Position numbers and translations under genes: made by a program. The notes beneath the pieces were generated by a model. It ran no database searches. It was not told the origin of the DNA and saw nothing but the letters and a program-made list of their open reading frames with translations. Below are positions 9,935 through 18,846 of a stretch of 64,000 nucleotides of DNA, one piece after another. The stretch's first letter is position 1, and each line of letters starts with the position of its first letter. The DNA is from G963667855 sp963667855 (GTDB taxonomy: Bacteria; Planctomycetota; Phycisphaerae; UBA1845), in contig CAXXKI010000010.1 in NCBI GenBank assembly GCA_963667855.2, positions 248,001 to 312,000 of the forward strand, given 5' to 3'.

Positions 9935-11701
9935 TTAACGACTCAGCGGGGACTTCAGAATCGGCAACTTATCGTGCTCCTGCTCGATTTTGGAAACATC
10001 CATCTCCTCGAATACGACCGATGGAGCAACAATCGAAGACGACGGCGAAGTGCCACCATACCCCAATCCCACGTAGTTATACACGGCTGGTTCGGAACCC
10101 GCGGCGAGAATTCTCTTAAGTGAGCGGAATTCCACCGATCCGAATTCAACACCTCTCACCAGTTCATCAGGTTTATTGGTATCGGCATAAACCCTGTACA
10201 CCACTACCGGATCACCCAGCGGAGAACCGCCCTGCTGCAGCTTGGTGAAATACGCACGCAGATCCTGGCGAGACGCTCCGAGATCCGGCGACCTGATCGC
10301 GGTCACCCTTAAGGCAAAATCCAATCCTTCATCCTTCGCCGCCTCGATCAACTCCTCGCGAAGCTCCTTATCAGGTACTCCGTCCTTATCCTCAATAAAA
10401 AGACAGCCGATCTGTGATTGCGAAACATTACTACGGGATCCCCGTCGGCCGTGACCGTTGCTGCCGGAAAGCTTCTTAGTCGGCACCCGACACATGACCA
10501 TGTCTTTGAGTTTGCCACCACTTACCAGCTCGACTTTTCTCGCCTTGACTCCGTCATCATCGTAATGGTAACTGCCCATGAGCGGGCTCTCGCCCAGCTT
10601 TTCCACAGTGGGATCATCATAAACTGAGAATGATCGGGGGAGAATTCTCAACCCCAGCTTGCGATCCAGGTTCTCAATATCCGAAACCGACTGGCGACTC
10701 ACCCCGATCGGATCGATTTTTCCCGCTATCCCATCACTGAGTAGCGATCTGAAAACCTGGCATGAAGCAACGCCCTCAAAGAGAACTGGGCCTGTATACT
10801 GCTCCAGAACGGGTGCGTCCATCCTGGCATAAAGCCGGTTAGCCATTTGATCAACATCGCCGATCATCTTTTCCACCGACGGCAAATCATCAACCGATTT
10901 CTCGAAATACCGGCAATAATCGGAAAACCGCATCCCGTCCTCTGCCTGCCCTTCCGCGGTCACCACCAGCAGAACAGCGCCGCCCGATGTCCTTACCCTG
11001 GTCCCCTCGGAATTGACCACGTAGGTGGTACCACTGCTGGCCATCAAGGTCACATCCGAGTCCTGCACGCGTTCGTACTTCTTCAAACGGGCGGAAACCT
11101 TTTTCAACGCATCTTCCCAAGCCTTCTGATCGAATTCGATTTTCTCAACCGGCTCAAAATATACTACCGGCGATTCCCTGGTGAAATCGTCAGGCCGGTC
11201 CTCGATATTCTTGTCCTTCAGATACGCCCGCTTGCGGGTAAGACGCTCGACCGACGACTTGTAGTCCTGGTCGCAGCCCCGCCATATCGCCTGCCGCAAC
11301 GCCATATAATCATCTTCGATAGGCAGATTGACATTCGCCCCGTAAGACGCCCCGCCGTAAACCGCGCGGCGACTGGAGAAATTGGTATTATCCAATTCAT
11401 ACGATCCGATTCGGGTATTGCTCGATAAACTCCTCTGGCGACCGACGTCTGAAGAAATAATCGCTCCGAATCGAGCGTTAATCGTGTAGCTGATTCCATC
11501 TTCCGCGTTGAACTGGATGAAATACGGTTTCTCCAGATCCTCCATCTGCAGAGTCATCGCCCGGGCGAGTTCGTCCACCATTGCCCGCATCAGAACATCA
11601 TCCGCCGGAACCGCCTCGTTTGCGGCCATCGAGATTCCGGGGACCAGAAAAGTCGCCGCTAAAACCGGCAGAACGCTATATTTAAACCGTCTTGTTTTCA
11701 C
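9935..11701 (-). CDS. Exported TldE/PmbA-like protein without zinc motif
   Basis: GTG 11701 is the likely start because GGAG sits 7-8 bases upstream and the frame then opens with a signal peptide (KTRRFKYSVLPVLAATFLV, ending GISMAAN). An ATG at 11752 would put 17 polar residues in front of it. The mature part, about 560 residues, is homologous along its length to the neighbouring TldD-like protein: it shares the phrases QAIWRGCDQDYKSS, YHYDDDGVKA and GSNGHGRRG. The segment equivalent to the HExxxH motif reads FEGVASCQVFRSLL, so it cannot bind zinc in the same way. This matches the known TldD/TldE arrangement, where TldE is the non-catalytic partner. It lies 43 bp downstream of the TldD-like gene and is probably co-transcribed. 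Confidence 0.85.
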   Translation of the reverse strand: MKTRRFKYSVLPVLAATFLVPGISMAANEAVPADDVLMRAMVDELARAMTLQMEDLEKPYFIQFNAEDGISYTINARFGAIISSDVGRQRSLSSNTRIGSYELDNTNFSSRRAVYGGASYGANVNLPIEDDYMALRQAIWRGCDQDYKSSVERLTRKRAYLKDKNIEDRPDDFTRESPVVYFEPVEKIEFDQKAWEDALKKVSARLKKYERVQDSDVTLMASSGTTYVVNSEGTRVRTSGGAVLLVVTAEGQAEDGMRFSDYCRYFEKSVDDLPSVEKMIGDVDQMANRLYARMDAPVLEQYTGPVLFEGVASCQVFRSLLSDGIAGKIDPIGVSRQSVSDIENLDRKLGLRILPRSFSVYDDPTVEKLGESPLMGSYHYDDDGVKARKVELVSGGKLKDMVMCRVPTKKLSGSNGHGRRGSRSNVSQSQIGCLFIEDKDGVPDKELREELIEAAKDEGLDFALRVTAIRSPDLGASRQDLRAYFTKLQQGGSPLGDPVVVYRVYADTNKPDELVRGVEFGSVEFRSLKRILAAGSEPAVYNYVGLGYGGTSPSSSIVAPSVVFEEMDVSKIEQEHDKLPILKSPLSR

Positions 11702-11744
11702 GGTATCATCTCCGTTAGAGGTAACACTTACAGACCAGAATCGA

Positions 11745-13490
11745 TCAACCACGTTTCTCCGCCTTGTTCACCATTTCCGAGATAGGAGGCGAAAGAATCG
11801 GCGGCTTGTCCTGCTCCCGCCGTCTTTTCTCGATTTCGATCTGCGAAACAAGAACGCTTGGCGATACGGCCGACACCGGCACGTAACCTGACTCCGCCCC
11901 GCATGTACCGTTGAACACCTCCGAATCGTCACCGGTCATGGTTATTTTGGCAAAACACGAAAGAGGCGTTCCGACAATATCCACTCCGCGAACCAGCTCG
12001 TCCGGTCGGCCATCAGCGTATATCCTTCTCACTATGACCGGCAAAACCTTGAACGCCTGCGGTCCTCGTCGACCAGTTGTGGTGAATCCACCGGTAATGT
12101 CCTCAAAAAGAAGGCCGTACGGCTTGTCCTGCTTTTTGCACTCGGCTATCAACTGCTGCCGCAATTCCTCGAAACTGACCTGCTTTGTCGATTCGACAAT
12201 CAAGTTACCCTGGCGGGATACAACCGCCCGCCCCGGAGTACGCCTGCCGTGACCGTTCGACTTTGGAAACCCCTCGACCGGCGACCGGGAAAGGAGAAAC
12301 GTCTTGAGTATCCCGTTATCGATCAACAGAACATCCTGCGCTTTTACGCCTTCATCATCGAACTTGTAATACCCCCTGAGATCAACATCATCGTAGGTTT
12401 CCCTGGTCGGGTTATCCCGCACACTGAGGAAAGTGGGTAGAACCTCCTCGTTGATTTTCTTGGTGAAAGTCTGTCCTTCGTCCACGTCCTTCTGGCGATG
12501 CCCCTCGATCCGATGCCCGAATATCTCGTGGAAGAACACGCCGGCCGCCCGGTTTAAAAGAATCGCCGGGCCCACATACGGTTCCACCAGCGGCGCGTCC
12601 CGCAGAGCAATCACCTGGTCGATAACTTCCTGGAACGCGGCGGTCAGTTCCGCGTCCGTCGGCATTTTTTCCTCGTGACAGACGTTAAAGTACAAGTCAC
12701 GACCGAGCTCCATGCCGTCTTCCGCCTTCGTATTGGCGGAAACGGAAATCCTGATGAATTTCTGCCCCGTTTGTACGCGGGTCCCCTCGCTGGTTACCAT
12801 GTAACGGTTTTCCGTAACCGCGCTCAGCGAAACCCCTGAACTGTAAATAAGCGGGTATTTCAAAGCCAGTTTTGAAAGCTCTCGAACCTTCCTCGTCCAT
12901 TCGGCTTTATCCAACGTAAGTTTCGCTTCCGCCTCACGATAAACCGAAGGCTCCTCCCGCGAGAAATCGTCCGACTTGTCCTCTTCCTCGACCTTGGTTT
13001 TCAGGTTGGTCTGAACTCGCTGGTACATCTGCGCCGCTGATTTGAACTGCTGATCCGTCGTCAGCCAGATAGCCTGCCTGATTGCGGCGTCATCATCAGA
13101 AAGACTGATCGCCGCAACCCCCGAGCCCATTCTACCGCCTCCGCCTCCGCGAAGCTTGTGGGTATTATCTATCGTGTAATCCCCAACCCTGACGTCGACA
13201 TCCAGAATACGCCGTTCACTTGAGTTCTCGTTAACCAGTGCCCCCAGCGTCGCGCTGACCGAAAAACTATCCCGTCCGGTAATAGTATACCCCAGATAAT
13301 AAGGCTTGGTTCCATCCGGCATAGCCAGTTTTTTCATGGCGTAGTCCAACTCTTCAGCCAGAATTTTCATAACCGGCGGGGACTCTCCGCCCTTAGCCTT
13401 CGGCTGATCAACCGCAAACGCGGCATGTGCCGTCGCCAGCACCAAACCCGCACATAAACTCACTGCGAACTTACTCTTCAACCCGTTCAT
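11745..13490 (-). CDS. Exported TldD-like metalloprotease
   Basis: I chose ATG 13490, giving 581 residues, because AAAGGG lies upstream and residues 1-26 form a signal peptide (NGLKSKFAVSLCAGLVLATA, then HAAFA). The longer frame to 13598 places the signal peptide internally. The zinc motif HEIFGHRIEGH starts at His321, giving HExxxH (His321, Glu322, His326), as in TldD. Other family landmarks are YYKFDDEGVKAQ and SNGHGRR near the C-terminal core. TldD proteins act with TldE as a heterodimeric protease on small unfolded peptides (microcin B17 leader, CcdA). Those proteins are cytoplasmic; this one and its partner carry Sec signals, which points to a periplasmic site. The family is about 480 residues, so this is longer at the N-terminus. 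Confidence 0.9.
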   Translation of the reverse strand: MNGLKSKFAVSLCAGLVLATAHAAFAVDQPKAKGGESPPVMKILAEELDYAMKKLAMPDGTKPYYLGYTITGRDSFSVSATLGALVNENSSERRILDVDVRVGDYTIDNTHKLRGGGGGRMGSGVAAISLSDDDAAIRQAIWLTTDQQFKSAAQMYQRVQTNLKTKVEEEDKSDDFSREEPSVYREAEAKLTLDKAEWTRKVRELSKLALKYPLIYSSGVSLSAVTENRYMVTSEGTRVQTGQKFIRISVSANTKAEDGMELGRDLYFNVCHEEKMPTDAELTAAFQEVIDQVIALRDAPLVEPYVGPAILLNRAAGVFFHEIFGHRIEGHRQKDVDEGQTFTKKINEEVLPTFLSVRDNPTRETYDDVDLRGYYKFDDEGVKAQDVLLIDNGILKTFLLSRSPVEGFPKSNGHGRRTPGRAVVSRQGNLIVESTKQVSFEELRQQLIAECKKQDKPYGLLFEDITGGFTTTGRRGPQAFKVLPVIVRRIYADGRPDELVRGVDIVGTPLSCFAKITMTGDDSEVFNGTCGAESGYVPVSAVSPSVLVSQIEIEKRRREQDKPPILSPPISEMVNKAEKRG

Positions 13491-13864
13491 CGCTGCCCTT
13501 TCGACAAAGCCTGCGGCGCTCGTATTCAAAACACCGGCCGAACCAACTCTCTTTTCCAACCTGTCAGAATCATAGCACCGCATACCTGCTCGCACCACGA
13601 AATCGCCCGGCAGACCTGCGTTTGCAGGTCAAAATCGCTTGTTAGCGACAAATTAATACATTCGCGGCACTTATTCGCCGGGGGTACTACAATTGGATTG
13701 TGGATCAATATGCTGGTATAAAGAGTTAAGTGCGTCTGACGCACTCGTGATTCCTGCTCTGAGGGTTTTGATGACATAACAGAAAACCACGGAAAGAATA
13801 GGCCTCCGCGCCGGCATCTACTGCCACGAAAGTAAGATAAGTTCGGCCTTAATGGATAACACTC
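13491..13864. other. Divergent promoter region, no gene seen
   Basis: This 374-bp region separates the TldD-like gene (minus) from the class V aminotransferase (plus) and must carry both promoters. I see no strong consensus promoter, operator palindrome or RNA structure. Confidence 0.4.
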
Positions 13865-15004
13865 GTGATATACCTGGATAACGCAAGCACAACATTCCCT
13901 AAACCACCAGTAGTCCCCGCAGCAATTCAGAGGTTCATGACCGAAATCGGCGCAAACCCCGGCCGAGGAGGCTACGCTCTCGTCCGACAGGCTCAAGAGA
14001 TTGCAGTCAGCGCCCGGGTCGGAACGGCCAACCTGATAGGGGCAACCGATGTTAACCATGTGGTATTCACCGCCAGTTGCACAGATGCATTGAACATCGC
14101 CATCAAAGGCGTTCTCAGGCCCGGCGACCACGTGATTACCACAATGCTGGAACACAACAGCGTTTCCAGACCACTTGAGTCACTCCGCAGCGCTGGAACT
14201 ATCGAACTGACCCGCGTGGGTTTTTCTCCTGACGGATTCGTGGATCCGAAAGAAATCGAAAAGTCGATCACGGACAATACCAAGCTGATCATTCTAACTC
14301 ATGCCAGCAACGTAACCGGTGCCATCCAACCAGTGAAAGAAGTAGCTGCCATAGCCCGCAAGCACGGGTGCCTTTTCCTGCTCGACGCTGCACAAACAAT
14401 TGGACTGCTCGATATTGACGTAGTCGAAATGCAGCTCGACCTGTTGGCATTTCCCGTACACAAGGCAATATTCGCCCCGCCGGGCCTCGGCGTTTTATAC
14501 GTCGGCGAACGCGCCGAAGTTAAACCTTGGCGCGAAGGCGGTACCGGCATGGACTCGATCAATCCTGTTCAGCCCACCGAGTTCCCCGAACGACTGGAAG
14601 CCGGAACTTTCAACGGCTTGGCTATCGCCGGCTTGCAGGCAGCCCTCTCTGTCCTCGAACCCCAAAAAACGCTTGCCCATGAACGTGAACTGACTCAAAT
14701 AGTCATCGACGAATTGCAGGGTGACAAGCGAATCGAGTTGTTTGGCCCCAGCAACCCTAACCAGCGAGTCGGAACAATTTCCCTGGACATCAAAGGAATC
14801 ACCGCCAACGAAGTCGCTTCCATCCTCGACCAGACTTACGACATCGCGGTAAGAGCAGGCTTGCACTGCGCCCCCTATGCTCATCGCCAATTAGGCTCTT
14901 TCCCGGAAGGGCTTGTGCGGTTGGCCCCAGGTCCTTTCAACACAAAAGAGGAAATAAAAACCACCTGCAACGCCCTGAAAAACATCGCCTCTGAGGTTAA
15001 CTGA
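13865..15004 (+). CDS. Class V aminotransferase, cysteine desulfurase family
   Basis: The protein has 379 residues and begins with a GTG whose first codons give MIYLDNASTTFPKP, the usual start of cysteine desulfurase-like enzymes. The PLP lysine is Lys200 in FPVHKAIFAPPG. A cysteine in the active loop is Cys335 in RAGLHCAPYAH, followed by RLAPGPFNT (SufS-type RxSxxxYNT equivalent). The likely reaction is removal of sulfur from cysteine to give persulfide and alanine, in the cytoplasm. There are no suf or isc genes beside it, and FAPPGLGVLYVG plus the unusual GPFNT ending suggest the stand-alone branch of the family rather than SufS itself. Ribosome site is weak. A terminator is not obvious. 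Confidence 0.85.
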   Translation: MIYLDNASTTFPKPPVVPAAIQRFMTEIGANPGRGGYALVRQAQEIAVSARVGTANLIGATDVNHVVFTASCTDALNIAIKGVLRPGDHVITTMLEHNSVSRPLESLRSAGTIELTRVGFSPDGFVDPKEIEKSITDNTKLIILTHASNVTGAIQPVKEVAAIARKHGCLFLLDAAQTIGLLDIDVVEMQLDLLAFPVHKAIFAPPGLGVLYVGERAEVKPWREGGTGMDSINPVQPTEFPERLEAGTFNGLAIAGLQAALSVLEPQKTLAHERELTQIVIDELQGDKRIELFGPSNPNQRVGTISLDIKGITANEVASILDQTYDIAVRAGLHCAPYAHRQLGSFPEGLVRLAPGPFNTKEEIKTTCNALKNIASEVN

Positions 15005-15407
15005 AAACCGGGACAGGTTCGGTTATTCAATTTTAAATGACCCCCGATACTTTATCTTGGCAGCAAATAACCGTACCTTCCGCAGTCGTTAGTATAATTC
15101 CCCTCCACTCGGGTATTACCATCTCCCAATCCTCGCACTTACGGCAATCTCGGTTCCACAAAACAGAGAATCACAATTACCGCAGCCAGGCAGCCCCTTC
15201 AATACTCCGGCGAACTCTGACCACAAATACTCCGGCATCTCAAATATATTTTTTGCCAACAATTTGGGGAATTTATGCCAACGATCCTGCTATATTTGCA
15301 GTTGTCTAACAGGGTAAGTAGTGTCGCAACTGGGGGAAGTGTATCCACTGTACACGGCGGCACAGAAAAATAGCCATATCCGCTATTGCAGCCAGGAGAT
15401 CGTAGCC
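15005..15407. other. Intergenic region, leader of the phosphodiester glycosidase gene
   Basis: A weak hairpin AACCGGGACAGGTTCGGTT near 15005-15023, followed by ATTCAATTTT, could end the aminotransferase transcript. Nothing else is recognisable. The open frames across this region have no ribosome site or protein-like composition. Confidence 0.35.
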
Positions 15408-17813
15408 ATGACCATTCTGTCTCGCAGTTTCTACGCTTTAATCTGTATAACCTTCACTCTAACCGGCACTGCCACCGCACAGGTAGTTGTCGACAATGAC
15501 GACGGCGCCCCGGCATACGTGGAAACCGGATCCTGGACAACAAGCTCATCTACAGGATACGACGGCTCCACCTACCGTTTCGCCTCTCCCGGGTCCGCAG
15601 CGACCGCCACCTGGACAGCAAACATCTCCGAAGCCGGCGACTACGAACTATTCGTCTGGTATATCGCCAGCAGTAACCGCCCCACAGCGGCCAGGTATGA
15701 CATCGCAGCCGCGGACGGCACACACACGGTTTACGTAAACCAGCAACAGGGTGGTTACGCCTGGGAATCACTGGGAACCTTCACACTCTCAGCCGGCAAC
15801 AACACAATCACCCTGGACGCGGCCGGCAGCACCGGCGGAACCGCCGTCATCGCCGACGCTGTCCGCTTTGGCGATTCCACCGATCCCCCCATCGACCCGC
15901 CTACTCCCGTAGAGGTAGCCCCGGGAGTCTTCCATTCCACTTGGGAATTACCTACTCCGCAGGTTCTGCACGTGGTGGAATTCGACCTGGCCGACAAACG
16001 TTACGACCTGCAGATGGGACTGGCCCACGGAAAACGGAATTTCCCGGCCAAACAGATAACCTCGCAGATTGCAGAGGAATACGATACTGCGGGAAACAAC
16101 GTAGTGGCGGCCATAAACGCATCCCACTTCGGCTCGGACATATACATATTCGGCACGCAGGCAAACAACGGTAACCTGATCGGACTCCCCACTCTTTCAT
16201 GGGCGATGGAAGGCTACGTTCTCCAGGAATCTAACTCCGCTTTTGCCATCAGTTATATTCCCGGCGCCGATACCGTAGTCCGCTTCGCGGATGGCGCCGA
16301 GTTACCCGCGGACACCTTCAATTACACCTGCGAATCCGGCAACCTGGCTATCTGGACCACCGATTGGAATTCCTCAACCGGGTCAACAGCTCAAGGTGTG
16401 GAGGTAATTGTGGAAAACGTCAATTACCCCTGGCGTGCCAACAAGTGGATGACCGGCCGAATCACCGACATACGTACCGGAACCGCATCCATCGACAATC
16501 CTATTCCGGCAAACGGCTTCGTCCTGGGCGCGTGTTCCGGAATGGAATCCGCACTGCTTTCTCACGTTTCGATCGGGGATGAAATAAACGCCCGCATTAC
16601 CCTCAGCCCGGCGGAGTTAAATAACGCCAAGGTGATCTGCGCCGGTGCTTCCGGACAACTGGTGAAAGACGGTGAGCCTTATACCGAGAATTGGACTTAC
16701 GACCATGCTCCCGTCCGCCATCCGCGTACCGCCCTGGCCTGGAGCGGCACTAAACACTGGTTTGTAACCTGCGATGGCCGCCAGAGTGGCTACAGCGTGG
16801 GCATGACCTATGCCGAGTTGGCCGACTTCCTCATCGATGCCCTAGGGGCCGATTACGCCATCAACCTCGACGGCGGCGGTTCAACCACCATGGTCATCAA
16901 CGACGACGTGGTCAACTGCCCCTCAGACGGAGCTTCCTCGCCTTGCACAGGTAACGAACGACCCGTACCCAACGCCATGCTGCTAATCGAACGCGACAGG
17001 GAATCTTCCATGCCTGTTGCTGACGAGTTTCCGTCCACAGGCAGGGAAATACACTGGGATGATAAATTCTCGGCTAATCCTGTAGCTCCTGCTGATCCAT
17101 CTTCACCGTCCGGTGACGGGTACTCGGTTCTCGTCTCCAATCCGGAAGGCGGAATGGAGACCATCGCCACAGGTACCATCGCCGATCAGAACTACACAGT
17201 GTCGGCCGACATCTACTGCGAATACAGGCCCGAAGTTGCCGCCGACGGCTACGAACGATTGGGACTGTTCGCCCGCGACAGCGGTGACGCCCTGTTCGAC
17301 AGTACAACACTCGGTGGAGGAAACTGCTACGCGATCACCTGCGATTCCAACGACGGCCGATTGCGTGCAGGTAAATTCATCAATGGTGTTTTCACCGATT
17401 TCCTGACAACGCCGATCTACGCTACAACTTCCGCCTGGCGATCATTCAAACTGCATTGCCAGGATTCACAGATAAGCTTCTTCATCGATGACGTGGAAGT
17501 CGCCTCGGTCAACGACGATACCCATCCATACGGCCGCATGGGAATCGCCTACCACGAGTACTTCGTCAACGACGCTAACGCAAAAGGCACACGGGCGGAC
17601 AACTTCTACGCTTTCTCCTGGGACTTCGATTACAATGATGACGGTTGTGTGGACAACAGCGACTACGCCGCATTCGGATACTGCCTGCAGGGCCCGGACA
17701 TGACCTTCACCGTCAACCACTTCTGTACCGTCATGGACGGAGACGGCGACCTGGATGTGGATCTCGCCGATTTCGCGATTTTCCAATACCTCTTCACCGG
17801 AGACTGTAACTGA
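15408..17813 (+). CDS. Secreted phosphodiester glycosidase (NAGPA-like) with golvesin-type domain and dockerin tail
   Basis: ATG 15408 is preceded by CAGGAG at -15 to -10 and opens a signal peptide (TILSRSFYALICITFTLTG, cleavage after ATAQ), giving 801 residues; a frame extending to 15321 lacks these. Residues about 27-165 (DNDDGAPAYVETGSW, then YRFA, then FVWYIASSN) look like the golvesin/xanthan-lyase carbohydrate-binding type. Residues about 180-560 form a phosphodiester glycosidase domain, with the hallmark NLDGGGSTTMVIND at about 486-499. A jelly-roll segment follows (about 570-735), and then a two-part dockerin-like tail: DYNDDGCVDNSDYAAF and DGDGDLDVDLADFAIF. It probably acts outside the cell on phosphodiester-linked sugars, which is inferred from the family. 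Confidence 0.88.
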   Translation: MTILSRSFYALICITFTLTGTATAQVVVDNDDGAPAYVETGSWTTSSSTGYDGSTYRFASPGSAATATWTANISEAGDYELFVWYIASSNRPTAARYDIAAADGTHTVYVNQQQGGYAWESLGTFTLSAGNNTITLDAAGSTGGTAVIADAVRFGDSTDPPIDPPTPVEVAPGVFHSTWELPTPQVLHVVEFDLADKRYDLQMGLAHGKRNFPAKQITSQIAEEYDTAGNNVVAAINASHFGSDIYIFGTQANNGNLIGLPTLSWAMEGYVLQESNSAFAISYIPGADTVVRFADGAELPADTFNYTCESGNLAIWTTDWNSSTGSTAQGVEVIVENVNYPWRANKWMTGRITDIRTGTASIDNPIPANGFVLGACSGMESALLSHVSIGDEINARITLSPAELNNAKVICAGASGQLVKDGEPYTENWTYDHAPVRHPRTALAWSGTKHWFVTCDGRQSGYSVGMTYAELADFLIDALGADYAINLDGGGSTTMVINDDVVNCPSDGASSPCTGNERPVPNAMLLIERDRESSMPVADEFPSTGREIHWDDKFSANPVAPADPSSPSGDGYSVLVSNPEGGMETIATGTIADQNYTVSADIYCEYRPEVAADGYERLGLFARDSGDALFDSTTLGGGNCYAITCDSNDGRLRAGKFINGVFTDFLTTPIYATTSAWRSFKLHCQDSQISFFIDDVEVASVNDDTHPYGRMGIAYHEYFVNDANAKGTRADNFYAFSWDFDYNDDGCVDNSDYAAFGYCLQGPDMTFTVNHFCTVMDGDGDLDVDLADFAIFQYLFTGDCN

Positions 17814-17882
17814 CCGCAATGAAGAATTCCACGTAAAGAGTAACTCGAAGCCGCACCCTGATTGCAGCTTCGAGACAAAACC

Positions 17883-17930
17883 ATGGCCACCTGCAACCGT
17901 TCCCATCAACGCAGGTGGTCATTGGTTTTT
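17883..17930 (+). terminator. Rho-independent terminator of the phosphodiester glycosidase gene
   Basis: The arms ATGGCCACCTGC (17883-17894) and GCAGGTGGTCAT (17911-17922) pair over 12 positions with one G-T wobble, and TGGTTTTT follows. It lies 70 bp past the stop codon. An extra 8-bp hairpin, CTCGAAGC/GCTTCGAG, occurs at 17844-17874. Confidence 0.75.
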
Positions 17931-18064
17931 ACTGACGGCTATTGAAATATCCAGTATCCTCGCCGGCGCACGGGTGAAAGGGTGCCCCATCCCTCGCGTC
18001 TTTTGCGAGCGTTGGGGACGGATTCACCACAATAACATCAAGTATTGTTACTTGCGAATACCAA

Positions 18065-18125
18065 TAAAAAAGTATAGAGCGAGGCGGGAATCTATAAATG
18101 AGTCCATCTTTCAACCTCGCTCTAT
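18065..18125 (-). terminator. Rho-independent terminator (minus strand) behind dockerin remnant
   Basis: The arms ATAGAGCGAGG (18074-18084) and CCTCGCTCTAT (18115-18125) are perfectly complementary over 11 bp with a 30-base loop. Read on the minus strand, ACTTTTTTATTGG follows. It lies just beyond the stop codon of the dockerin remnant at 18146 and so looks like that gene's original terminator. Confidence 0.65.
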
Positions 18126-18145
18126 CTTTAAATTCAAAACAAACA

Positions 18146-18301
18146 CTACCCGGCGAATTCCCCAACGCGAACCTGAAACACGGCGAAGTCGGCCAGGTCC
18201 ACATCCTCGTCGCCGTCACTGTCGAAAACCTGGATGCACAATCTCCGGTATTCTTCGCAGAAACGCCAACCGGAAGTAAGTCGCAGCAACTGCCCCGTTT
18301 C
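18146..18301 (-). pseudogene. Remnant of a dockerin-tailed gene (3' end only)
   Basis: On the minus strand a frame opens after a TAA at 18302-18304 and runs to TAG at 18146-18148, reading CIQVFDSDGDEDVDLADFAV and then FQVRVGEFAG. The DSDGDEDVDLADFAVFQ part is nearly identical in pattern to the dockerin tail of the neighbouring glycosidase (DGDGDLDVDLADFAIFQ). There is no start codon or upstream domain, only about 50 codons, and the first dockerin half is missing. An intrinsic terminator lies directly behind it. I read it as the 3' stump of a deleted secreted-protein gene. The stretch from here to 18846 shows no further gene. Confidence 0.6.
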
Positions 18302-18846
18302 TTACACGGAAAATAAAAAAATTCGCAGGTCCCGTCGCAACCCCTTAGCACATTCCGCTTTGTCGGGATTTTCCGCGGACCTGCCCTCGCAAGCGCCAGG
18401 CAGAACAAGCGCAGGTCAAGCCACCTGCCGTGCATACCGGCATATGCACGACATCTCCAGCCAAAATTAGACCCTGTTCACTTGTCAAAGAGCAGGATCG
18501 AGCGGCGCTGTCCGCTTTCTCAGTTCGACTTTTAGCACGACGATAAGACACCCCTTCGACCCGAATACACCCCTAACATTACCCGAACCACTTCTGCATT
18601 TCAACCACCGAATACGATTTTTTAAAGAAATTTTCGAAGCCCAAAATCGCCCATAAACAACGAAAAAACGCCCTTTTTGAAAAAATCCGCCAGAACACGT
18701 CCGGCGACACCGCACCCACTCGGCCCACCTTAACAACCTGTAATCCATTCAGGCAGAAAGCTGGATCAATCGTTGGAAGTATCGCCCTGATCGGGCAGAT
18801 TGGCGGCGGAAGCAATCATCTACAATCGCAGCACACGCACACGGTT

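Noticed and set aside
10847..11428. A 193-codon open frame on the plus strand
   Set aside because: It is antisense to the TldE-like gene, with no ribosome site or family.
17929..18435. A 168-codon open frame on the minus strand
   Set aside because: Wrong frame: the dockerin remnant in the same stretch lies in another frame and matches known tails, whereas this one is the out-of-frame reading of it.
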